From Actinoallomurus purpureus (GTDB taxonomy: Bacteria; Actinomycetota; Actinomycetes; Streptosporangiales; Streptosporangiaceae): a stretch of DNA of 64,000 nt. The stretch lies in the NCBI RefSeq assembly GCF_024055795.1, contig NZ_JAMXMY010000004.1:62001-126000 (forward strand), in the 5' to 3' direction. Position 1 is the first letter of the stretch. Each line of letters opens with the position of its first letter. A program made the translations under genes and the position numbers. Below the pieces are notes generated by a model. That model saw nothing but the letters and a program-made list of their open reading frames with translations. It was not told the origin of the DNA and searched no databases. Shown one piece after another: positions 28,401 through 37,200 of this stretch.

Positions 28401-31400
28401 CTCGCGGCCGGCGTCTCGCTCCGGGGGCTGTACACGTTCCTCAGGGGCGCCGCGATGGGCGTGGAGATCCAGCGGACCGTGGGCGCCGCCGACAGCGTCG
28501 GCTTCCTGAACAACCGTCCCGAGCTCCTGGAGTACCCCGGCGAGGTCGATGAGTTCACGCTGACCAGCGACTACGAGGTCGGCTTCGAGTACAAGTACTC
28601 CGGGCGGACGGGAGAGATCGTCCAGCGCCCCGAGCGGACGGGAGAGGTCGGCCGGCCCCCCGAGCAGACGAGGAACAGGTTGCGCAAGGACCGGCGCCCG
28701 CGGCAGGTCCGCCTGCCGGGTCAGACGGCGGTGGTGCACCTGATGCCGCTGGGCACCGCCGAGCAGCGCGGGCCGGTGCGGGAGGGGCGCGCGCCCGACG
28801 ACCTCCTCGACCAGGGGGTCGGCTACTTCGTCGACACGACCGGCCTGCGGGAGCTGGCCGGCCGGGCGCTCACCGACCTGACCGGACCGGCCGGCACCGC
28901 CGACGCCGACATCGACACGTTCGCCGGCACCATCGGGGTACGGGCTCATCTGCGGGAGATCCTCAAGGGCGAGTACACCACCGACCGGCTGTTCGACACC
29001 GGGCTGTTCGTCGACACCCTCGGAGCCTTGGACATCTCGGGCGAGATGCACGACGTACGGTTCAGCGGTTCTTCGGGGGACAAGTTCGTCAAGGGCGACA
29101 TCAAGCTCGCCCTGCTGGAGAACCGGCTCACCGACAACAACTCCTTCGGCATCGCCTGGGACCAGCTGGACTTCGCCTTCGGCGGCGGCGCCGGCACCGC
29201 CGGGCTGACCGGCGAGGCCGACCTCAACCGGCGCTGGCAGTGGAACACCTCGACCTCCAGCGGGCGCACCGGCGCCAAAGAACTGATCCAGCTCGACTTC
29301 AACCAGGTCTACGCCTTCACCGCCCGGCTGGACCTCGCCGTCTCGGCCCGGCAGGAAAAACACTCCAAGCCCGCGCCGATCTGGACGAAGCGCCTGGTGC
29401 GGGAACGGCTCGACCCGCGCACGGTGATGTTCCTGTTGTCGGAGCCGGAGGCGCTGAAACGCTACGCCGATGACAGCGTGCCGATCTCCGACGCACAGCT
29501 CACCGACGCCCTGACACGCTGGCAGGACGGAAAGCTCACGCTCAGCGGTGACACCGTGGCCAGGGTCCTGACGCGCTGGAGAACCGACCTGCGCACCCGG
29601 ACCACGCAGCCGGCCGGCGCGCTCGACACGGAACGCGCCGGGCGTCTCCGCCACGCCAACGGCTTCGCAGACGCCCTTTCGAGGATGCATCGTACGGGCT
29701 CGACGCCGGTACGTGACGCCGACGTCCGGCGGGATTTCAATGCCACCTTCACTCGTTCCACGAGGCTGGAGGAACCGCGGGATTCGTCCGGCGCCGTCGA
29801 CATGTCCGGGAGCCAGGACCTGCTGGACTACGCGAAGGGCGCCGTGAACCTGCCGGACGGGCGGCTGATCGAGGCCATGAACGCCTGGCGGAACGGTGAC
29901 CTCACCCTGAACGGCGACGTGGTGGCCGAGATCCTGGCGCGCTGGATGACCACGGTGCCCCACCTGTCGGACGGGACCGACGACCAGGACGAGCTCGTCC
30001 AGCTCCTGTACGACCTGCACTCCGCGGGCGCGCTCCCGATCCGGCAGGCGGCGACGCGGGAGCGGTTCGAGACGGTCCTTCCGCAAGAGCGGCGGCCACT
30101 GCCGCGCCCGAAGACGCCGCTCGAGCACATGGAACTGCCCGAGTACCTGACGCGTGAGGACCCGGGCGGGCGGATGCTCGGCCACAGCGGCATGCAGACC
30201 TACCGGCACGACGACGGCCGCACCACGTACCAGATCGTCAAGGAGCAGATCGAGGCGGTGGCACCCGGCATGCTGGCCGCCGGGGCCGAGATCTGGGACC
30301 GGAGGGGACGGGTCGTCGGCCGCATGCAGGGCGGCGTCGACGCGCTCCAGGCGATGCTGGCCCAGGGCCGGGACGTGGGCATGTTCGAGGAGTTCCTGTC
30401 CACGAACGGTCACTCCTTCTACCTGGCCCACCCGTCCGGCTGGCTGCTCACCGACATCGTGGAGATCAACATCTCCAGCGTCCTGACCTCGGCGCCGAAG
30501 GTCGGCGAGTTCGTGCCGAACACCGGCATCGAGGTCTACTCCCACGGCTACCGCAGCGCCTCGACTTCCAAGTCCAAGGACGGTTCCCAGTCCCTCACGA
30601 CCAAGCTCAGCGCGGGCGGCACGGACACCTACACCGGGTCCGGTGCGGGCGCCGCGAAGATCTCCGAAGGGCATCACCGCGGAACGACGCGCGCCGAGAC
30701 GGGCGTCACCGAGCAGACCGTCTACGACTGGTCCGGTCATTACCTGGCCGACTTCGGCGAGGCGATGACGGTCAAGGTGCGGCGACTCAGGATGTCCGGC
30801 CGACCGCTGAACAACCTGCTGCAGAGGAAGTTCAACCGGATGACGTGGCACAACCGGACGTCGGAGGTCACGGTGCCGGGCCGGCTGGAGATCCAGGTGC
30901 CGCGCGCGATCGCGGAGGCCGGCGTGATCCGCGGCCCGTCCGCCCGGCGTGACCTGGCGGCCCTGCCGAAGCTGCCGGGCAACGGGTTCATCGCCGGAAC
31001 CATGATCGACGACGCCCTGCCGATCGCCCAGAAGATGCTCGCACAGGTGTTCAAGCCCGGCGCGGTCGCGCGGATGTTCGGGGCCGGGGGCCCGAAGGAG
31101 GAGTCCAGCCGGTCGCTTCCGATCCTGCTGTCGCGGCTGCACCTGACCAACCACCTCGCGGAGGCGACCGGCGGCAGCACCTACCAGGTGGCCGAGGGCC
31201 TCCACATGCCCGGGGACGCCGACACCCGCGCGGACCTCTTCCTCGAGGGCGGGCTGTACGACCTGCAGGTGATCGCGCCGATGAAGGAGGGCACCGGAAC
31301 CGGGCGCTACAGCAAGCACCAGAGCGGCACGACGACCTTCGCCGGCACCGACCACGTACGTCTGGAGGGCGACTACCAGGTCGACGGTTCCGTGGGACCC

Positions 31401-34190
31401 CAGCTGAAGCCGTCCCAGGACCAACCCCCGTACACCTGGAACCCCGACCAGCCCGGCAGCCGCGTCACCTCACTGAACCAGAACAGCGCCGGCACCGAGA
31501 ACTACCGCCGTGAGCAGCACGCCAAGGAGCAGGGTCCGGTCTACATGGTCCGGCTCCAGTTCCGTGGGCGGCTCCACGCGGACAAGTTCCAGCACCACAT
31601 GTTCCGCAAGCCGACGCTCAAGGGCCGGTTCCACAGCGACCCGATCAGCGGCGACGTGTACGCCGAGCTGTTCGAGGCCGAGGTCAACGAGCTGCGCGCC
31701 AAGATCGAGCAGGAGCGGGCCGACGCACGGCCACGCACCGAGCCCTGGCCGGACATGCGCCGGGCTCCCGCCTTCGACCTCGCCCCCCTGCTCACCGGCG
31801 CGGCCGAAAACCACCTGGAGGCCGCATGGGCCTACCAGCACGTGGCCCGCCAGATCCGTACCCAGACCGGCGGTGACCGGCCGGTCGTCCTCACCGCCGA
31901 CGACCGGACCCTCGCGATGCAGAGGTACCGCGCGGCGCTGTCGTGGGCGGTGGAGACCATGCGGGCCGACTTCGGGGCCGCCCGCGGAGCCGTCGGCGAC
32001 GACGTCGCCGAACCGGCGAACCGGCGGACCTATGAGACGCGGCTGGGCCAACTCCAGGAGTGGGAGCAGGGGAACCGGGCCGTCCACCCGGCGCAGCGCA
32101 TCGGCCCGAACGGGCAGCCCGCGAGGACACCCGACCTGGCGACGGCGATGAACCAGGACGTCGACGCGATGATCAGAGACGTCCAGGCCGCACGCGACAC
32201 CGTGAACGAGGCGATCGCGAACGCGTCGGCGCGCGACGGGCGTCCCCGCCCGTCGCTCCAGGTCCTGCCGGAGCTGCCGCCCGGGATATCGGTGCTCGGG
32301 CAGGACCCGGTGTACGTCGCTCGCGACGTGGCGCACGCCCTCGACACCCACGTGCGCGTCGACGTCCGGCAGGCCGGCGGCGCGATGCGGTCGACCTGGA
32401 TCGCCCCCGACGGCGGCGTGCACTCCTTCGACCCGGCCCGCGACCGGGTCGACGAGGATGGCAACCTCCACGTCTCCGACGAACGGGGCGAGCGCCCGTT
32501 CACCGCCGACCTCGCGTACCGGCACGGGCTGCTGTCGGACTGGCACCGCACCGACGTCGCCGCCTTCGCGCTCGACGACGCCGAGCTGGGCCGGCTGTAC
32601 AAAGACTCGATGGCGCGCCAGCAGACGTTCGAGCAGGCCGTCGCGGAGGAGATCGCCGCCCGCCGCGAACGGTTGGAGACGGTGCACCCGGGGATGTCGG
32701 AGCGGTTGCGGCACGCATACGAGGCCCACGAGTTCTGGCGGAGCGAGCTGGACTGGCGCAGCGAACGGCGCATTGAGGTCCGCGGGACCCAGGACGCGGC
32801 CACTGCGGGTGAAATCCTGGACCGCCTGCTGGAGTTCGCCCGGCCGGGCGAACTCCAGCGGCCATCGTCGCATTTCGTACGGCGGATGGGCGAGCGGCTC
32901 GACGACCTGACTTCGCTGGAACGGCTGGCCCGGTCGCCACGCGTCCGCCGTGCGTACCGGACCCGGTCGCCGGACACGACCGCCGCGACGATCGAAGACG
33001 AGCTCATCCAGGCCCGCTCGGGCGCCGTGTCGCTGGTGCTCTCGTCCGGGCGCCCGCTCGTGGCGGCGAACCAAGGCGATACGGTCCGGTGGTTCGACAC
33101 GTTGGGCCGGCCGGTGGGCCGGCCGGCCGGTGTGACGGCGTCACTGGACCTCAATCTGGACGGCGAGGTACGAAACCCGGTCGACGGGCTATCGAATCTC
33201 CGCCTCGGACAGGCGATCTTCCAGCGACTCCGGTCGTCCGCCGCCGCGTTGGCCAAGCGGGGAGGGACGTCCTCCTCGCGCGTGCCGCAGGCGCTGCTCA
33301 GCCAGGACCCGCCGCGGGTTCCCATGGGGCTGACCCTCACCGACGCGCACCTGTCGATGCAGGACGACGGGCGCACGGTCCCCCACGCGGGGCCCGGCCG
33401 TCCGCTGGCGGACTACGCTCCGGTCTTCTGGCTCATGCACGGCGCTCCGAACAATGGCGTCACGGTGGAAGACATCGTCGGCACCGACTGGACCAACGCG
33501 CTGGACTTCCTGACGGCCGACCGTGGCATGAGCCTGTCTCAGCGTGTCGAAGAGGAACTCAGTCGACCCGACCGCTTCGTCAGGACGAGAAGCGAACTGC
33601 CGGACGACCTGCGGAGCGGCACGTGGGTGGCGTTCGACGGCGACACCGCGACGGGAGCGGCGGTCGCGCTCGGCAGAGGGCGGTATCGCACGTACGTACC
33701 CGGGGCGGAGATCCGGAGCCTGAGCGCCGAGGAACTGCGGCAGGAGGCCGGCGCGTGGCCGACCTTCCTGATCGTCGCTCCCGATCAGCATTTTTCGCTC
33801 CGGCTCCCCTCGTCACAGCCTGTTTCTCTCCTCAGGTCGTCGAGCGGGGACGCCGGACCGGACGGAACGAGCGGGGCGAGCGACGCGTCGTCCATTCCCC
33901 ATCTGCACGCCACCGCCGTCGCCTCCCTGCGCAGATCGGGATCAGCGGGGGTCAGGCCGCCGAGCCCTGCGGCCGGTGAGCGTTCCCGTCCGGATCACCC
34001 TCGCGTCTTCCTGGAGGAGCCGCAAGCCGAGCCTGGACACGATCGGGCCGCCTCGACGCGCGTCCCGGAGACGGACGAGCGGGAGCCACAGCGAAAGAAC
34101 GCCGAGACCGATGACATCGGCCTGCAATACAGTAAATCGAGCTACAGCAAGGGGCCGTTCTGCGTCGAGGTCACTGTGATCTGGCGTTGA
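25479..34190 (+). CDS. Giant (2903-residue) beta-rich protein with DUF397-like motifs at both ends
   Basis: The family is not recognised. Near the N-terminus is WRTSRWSDGAEQSFCVQARA (W35, C49). At the C-terminus is YSKSSYSKGPFCVEV (Cys 2895). A globular domain with LLAGTDVGVVGGRPVALWLP follows the N-terminal motif, then a very long region of alternating beta strands and short helices resembling repeats of one fold. An anchor LPSNYYASGLTDIPRLFDE resembles LPPWY-type anchors in two other giants here. Two ~125-residue repeats (near 1330 and 1450) contain the pattern ALTRWQDGKLTLSGDTVARV. Residues near 2390 read YVARDVAHALDTHVRVDV. The ATG at 25479 has GGTGAG upstream and is supported by the N-terminal motif. 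Its stop overlaps the convergent gene at 34171. It is probably an ESX-linked effector or surface protein, by context only. Confidence 0.7.
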   Translation: MRTARGQRATGPCRVDPADVDAGGRSEITPAEPAWRTSRWSDGAEQSFCVQARAYDIPRTSGQPTANATVASRRKTVRWADAEGESERDGEKSTAEESAMRSPALDTESGPERTAPLVELLAGTDVGVVGGRPVALWLPGAPADGLRFDEATLGALGDLVPPQTVFVIAAERDGRVVVGDHPVSAATLHRTIAARAPGMQPFLLVPGAAGVAEPLAREFDGPVLAAPDGMRLDLDNGLTLDTGLTFFRPSQDGPVPEPFRLHEPGIPDGLPIAASLTAGAREVPTIDAPVTESRPLDGMARSIGVPRAGLPYMSALLAAIGFEMAVRDQTFTEKQQDDLVQRLLANYPYLLGRSTDDNASGLVVPMGSIEILITFDPQRPQRVVRNPAGSYTAPSKQAAPDGSSMAVGTINAAYGTGAHGETYGGQTGATRGKIGFSFGIGGLAPRVLNLIRVGGSIAGTANQSNRSTTAVKDAERGKVEDGRIEADLIAYPEVNVSYKIREQRKNEPVPRWQGLPRHDIPESGKEALLVWVPKPYTEQSPAPTTTVTATGPEVDRRRGTLPSNYYASGLTDIPRLFDETLTVLRRQGLRLPAGSVTREELLQKLWNLNTHLDSAVNGRQIGYQITLHDDQGKKIAMVQVHSRLLNPAAAQQVGAVSDKVHLEDVRTAIDGSSGGHTLTNSTTAALSVEFDLLPNPGIEGLGLNLSAAASYSTTRTDTLSAGRTGLWVLVPRYTGRTAAYNVEFEHHATVSVLGGRRAEPTTPVRGRGLVRMPVKAAFAHGFTVDRATLENPPDGNTMPYRDDAVLDSGRRPQDPQSKDVPLHVQEGKGVGMGLVRVSDEAVSRLRGIVENEVSRFGFLPPDQDDPFARHHWYSHGNRLRRRLDNRDLLRKMISTQGLDSHYDQIHQDGMTFTLRLSSGIAGTDLDVDSVKVTVKARQSATSPPRYHRTTNEYHTVNLAMGMDTTGQSVSRSRKLAAGVSLRGLYTFLRGAAMGVEIQRTVGAADSVGFLNNRPELLEYPGEVDEFTLTSDYEVGFEYKYSGRTGEIVQRPERTGEVGRPPEQTRNRLRKDRRPRQVRLPGQTAVVHLMPLGTAEQRGPVREGRAPDDLLDQGVGYFVDTTGLRELAGRALTDLTGPAGTADADIDTFAGTIGVRAHLREILKGEYTTDRLFDTGLFVDTLGALDISGEMHDVRFSGSSGDKFVKGDIKLALLENRLTDNNSFGIAWDQLDFAFGGGAGTAGLTGEADLNRRWQWNTSTSSGRTGAKELIQLDFNQVYAFTARLDLAVSARQEKHSKPAPIWTKRLVRERLDPRTVMFLLSEPEALKRYADDSVPISDAQLTDALTRWQDGKLTLSGDTVARVLTRWRTDLRTRTTQPAGALDTERAGRLRHANGFADALSRMHRTGSTPVRDADVRRDFNATFTRSTRLEEPRDSSGAVDMSGSQDLLDYAKGAVNLPDGRLIEAMNAWRNGDLTLNGDVVAEILARWMTTVPHLSDGTDDQDELVQLLYDLHSAGALPIRQAATRERFETVLPQERRPLPRPKTPLEHMELPEYLTREDPGGRMLGHSGMQTYRHDDGRTTYQIVKEQIEAVAPGMLAAGAEIWDRRGRVVGRMQGGVDALQAMLAQGRDVGMFEEFLSTNGHSFYLAHPSGWLLTDIVEINISSVLTSAPKVGEFVPNTGIEVYSHGYRSASTSKSKDGSQSLTTKLSAGGTDTYTGSGAGAAKISEGHHRGTTRAETGVTEQTVYDWSGHYLADFGEAMTVKVRRLRMSGRPLNNLLQRKFNRMTWHNRTSEVTVPGRLEIQVPRAIAEAGVIRGPSARRDLAALPKLPGNGFIAGTMIDDALPIAQKMLAQVFKPGAVARMFGAGGPKEESSRSLPILLSRLHLTNHLAEATGGSTYQVAEGLHMPGDADTRADLFLEGGLYDLQVIAPMKEGTGTGRYSKHQSGTTTFAGTDHVRLEGDYQVDGSVGPQLKPSQDQPPYTWNPDQPGSRVTSLNQNSAGTENYRREQHAKEQGPVYMVRLQFRGRLHADKFQHHMFRKPTLKGRFHSDPISGDVYAELFEAEVNELRAKIEQERADARPRTEPWPDMRRAPAFDLAPLLTGAAENHLEAAWAYQHVARQIRTQTGGDRPVVLTADDRTLAMQRYRAALSWAVETMRADFGAARGAVGDDVAEPANRRTYETRLGQLQEWEQGNRAVHPAQRIGPNGQPARTPDLATAMNQDVDAMIRDVQAARDTVNEAIANASARDGRPRPSLQVLPELPPGISVLGQDPVYVARDVAHALDTHVRVDVRQAGGAMRSTWIAPDGGVHSFDPARDRVDEDGNLHVSDERGERPFTADLAYRHGLLSDWHRTDVAAFALDDAELGRLYKDSMARQQTFEQAVAEEIAARRERLETVHPGMSERLRHAYEAHEFWRSELDWRSERRIEVRGTQDAATAGEILDRLLEFARPGELQRPSSHFVRRMGERLDDLTSLERLARSPRVRRAYRTRSPDTTAATIEDELIQARSGAVSLVLSSGRPLVAANQGDTVRWFDTLGRPVGRPAGVTASLDLNLDGEVRNPVDGLSNLRLGQAIFQRLRSSAAALAKRGGTSSSRVPQALLSQDPPRVPMGLTLTDAHLSMQDDGRTVPHAGPGRPLADYAPVFWLMHGAPNNGVTVEDIVGTDWTNALDFLTADRGMSLSQRVEEELSRPDRFVRTRSELPDDLRSGTWVAFDGDTATGAAVALGRGRYRTYVPGAEIRSLSAEELRQEAGAWPTFLIVAPDQHFSLRLPSSQPVSLLRSSSGDAGPDGTSGASDASSIPHLHATAVASLRRSGSAGVRPPSPAAGERSRPDHPRVFLEEPQAEPGHDRAASTRVPETDEREPQRKNAETDDIGLQYSKSSYSKGPFCVEVTVIWR

Positions 34191-34226
34191 TCATGACCTG
34201 GGTCACGGCGACCTCGACGCAGAACG
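34156..34226. repeat. 17-bp perfect inverted repeat across the convergent giant-gene ends
   Basis: The arms CGTTCTGCGTCGAGGTC (34156-34172) and its exact complement (34210-34226) encode the same F-C-V-E-V motif on opposite strands. The 37-bp middle contains both stop codons. Transcripts from either side could form a hairpin, so it may also serve as a bidirectional terminator, although no T-run follows. Confidence 0.75.
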
Positions 34227-37200
34227 TCCCCTCGCCCTCCGAGGAGCCCCCGGCGCTGTAGCTGCTGGGCGTCCACTTAAGGCCAGCGGCATCGACGCCG
34301 TCCGAGGTCTCGTCGCCGGCGGCGGCCACGAGGTGGCGGTCGATCGAGCCGTCGGCGTCGCGGATGAGAAGTTCGACCGGGACGCCGGCGTCCGCGGCCA
34401 GCCGCCCTGCGGTCACGGTGGCGGCCGCCGGGTGCTCGGCCGGAGCCCACAGTCGCAGCGTTCCGGCGGCGCGCACGGCCTCCGCGCCACCGGCGTTCTC
34501 GACGATCCGGGCGGCCGCCCCGGAGGGCAGGGTCCCATCCTGCGCCCATTCGGCGTCGAGCGGGGCCCGCTCGAGGGGAAGGTCCGGGTCCTTGGCGAGA
34601 AGCCGCGCCACGACGGTGGCGGGCAGCATGCCGGCCAGGCCGTCCACGGTCGCGACCCTGAGCCGATGGCCGTACGGGCCCGTGACGTGGTACTCGGCGT
34701 CGAACACGTAGTAGTCGAAGTCGCCGTCGCGCTGGCGGTTGGACTCGACGAAGTCACCGGCCGAGCTCTTCGTGACGCGGACCGTCGTGCCGTCTCGGTC
34801 GGCACCGACTCCCGGGTCCAGCAGTGGCCGCTCCGCGTCCTTCTTCAGCGGATGGCCGGCAGGGTGGCCGAGGTCGAACTCGATACCGCCGCTCGAACGC
34901 CGGTGCGTCTCGTTCACGCGGTCCGGTTCGGCGGCGTGCTCGGGGAAGTTGAGGGCGGAGTATCGGCCCCGGCCGAGCCACCGCGCCCGCGACGGCACGA
35001 GCTGGACGGTGAGGTGGTCACCGTTGACCAGCGGGATGCTGTACGTTCCGGCGAGCAGCGCGGCGATGTTGGCGCGCAGGTTGCGTTCATCCAGGGCCAG
35101 GTCGAGGGTGAGGCCGTCCTGGGTGCCCGGCGCGAACTCCTCCACGATCGGCTCGACGCCCTGCTCCACCGCCTCATGGTCGACGCGGCGCCACGGGACC
35201 GCCGCGAGCGGCGCCCATATCGGCAGCCTCTCGGCTCCCGGCACCGACAGCGCTTGCACGTGCTCGGCCAGTGCCGTCGCCAACGCCGAGGGAGCAGGTG
35301 CCGTCGTTCGGGCGACGCCCTGTGCCGGCGCGAGCGTCACCGGTGGTGCCACGGGGCCGGCGGCCGACGCACGGGAGGCCGTCGTCGTCAGGTGCGTGGG
35401 GACGAGGACCGTAGCCCGGCCGGGCACCTGCTCCGTTACGGCCGAGGGCCGGTCGGCCGGGAAGAAGCGCTGCCACAACCGCCGGCTCTCCCCTCGTGAC
35501 AGCACCTCGAGGAGCTCGGGCGCGAGGGAGAGAAGCCGTCCGGCCTTGCGGGTGAGCTCGTCCGGCGAGTAGCGGTAGAAGATCTCGATGTTGTAGGTGA
35601 CCGTGTGGGTGAACTCCTGCGAGGTGTCCTGCGCGGTGGCGCGACGGATGTCGCGCGCGGTCGAGTTCGTGCCCACCTTCGAACGGCCACCGGACTCGTA
35701 GGCGCCGCTCACCCCACCCGCCGGCCGCAGGCCGTACGGCGCGCCCGCCCACCGGCCGTGGACAAAGCCGGACACCCGGCCGGTGCGTCCGCGGCTGCGG
35801 GCCTTGCCCTTCTGGATGAACGCCTGTCCGCCGGTCGTCACCTTGACGTCCGGCCGGGGCCGCTCGTACTCGACCGACTGCTCCGTGGCCGTGACCCGGA
35901 TGCCGGTGTGCATGGTGCCGCTGGTGCGCGGGGACATCTTCATGTGGTCCCAGGCGCCGTGGTCGGGCCAGAGCTTCGCCGGCATCGTGAAGATCCGGCG
36001 GATCCCGCCGCGGCGCGCGATGCCGTACTGGGCGCGGACCGCCTCCTCGGAGAACGCCGTCTCCACCGCGCGCAGCAGCTCCGGATCGACGCGCTCGCCG
36101 AGCATCCGCCGAATGGTGTCGCCGACCCCGCCGGCGTCCACGTCCTCCACGTACGCGACCGCCAGCGCGAGGTTCTTCTCGAGGTAGCCGCGCTCGCCCT
36201 GCACGACGGGCCGGTCGTCGCGGGCGGGAACGGTCAGGCCGTCGCCGGCGGGAACGGTCACACCGTCGCGGGCGGGAACGGGCAGGCCGTGGTCGGCCGC
36301 GCGCACGTACGGCGCGAGGATCTCCATCCCACGGTCGATCCTGACGTGCCGGGTGACCGTGTAGGAGAAAGGTGTGGGCGTGGCTCGCTTCTTTTTCAAC
36401 ACGTTCTGGTCCTTGGGCCGCTCGGGAATCCGAGACCGGCGACGCCAGCGGCGGTACTCCAGCGTGTACACCGGGTCGGCGCCGAACATCTCGCCGTCGC
36501 CGGAGTACGTGCCGAGGTTCAGGTCCAGGCCGCCGCCCAGGTCGCCGTCGTGCCGGCCCCACGACGCGCCCCCGCTGCCGATGACCCCGCCCGAGATCTG
36601 ACTGCTCGACTTCTGGCTGGCCGTGCGTGCGCCCTCCTGGGGCGGGGTCCCGCCGATCCGCCCGACGCCGCTCAGGCCGGCGGCAGCGTCGAGCGTGTCG
36701 GTGACCTCGTTCTCCTCGCCGAAGCGAAGGTCGGCCTCGGTGTACTGCTCCAGCGTGCCGCCCTTGACCGTCTTGTCGTGACGAGCGTTGAAGGTCCGCA
36801 TGCGGATCCTGACCTCCTGCTGCCACCCGTCCGCGGTCGGCGGCAGCGGAACCACCAGGCCCCTCTCGCGCATCGTCGTCCGGGCGTTGGCCTCCAGGAA
36901 GGTCTGCGTGCCGGCCCGCAGGATCCGCTCGGCGACTCCGTACCGGCCGCCGGACGGCACGATCTTCCCCAGGACCTCCTGGAACGCGTCCGATTTCGTC
37001 CCGGCCCAGGACAGGTGGTTGTGCTGGGCCACCATCGCGGCCAGTTGCGTCGATATCTCGCTGACGCCGATGAGGCCGACCTGGATGCCGGACAGCCCCT
37101 TCTCGCTGAGGTCGAACTCCTTACCCTGCCCGCCGGCGAGCTCCTGGACGCCCTCATCTGTCAGCGGGCCGTTCTCCACCGTGACCCGGCCGACCTCCAG

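Noticed and set aside
25434-31424. A 1996-codon open frame on the minus strand inside the 2903-residue gene
   Set aside because: It is antisense to a gene with good coding character; its product is Arg/His/Val-rich with no domain. Such frames are common opposite GC-rich genes.
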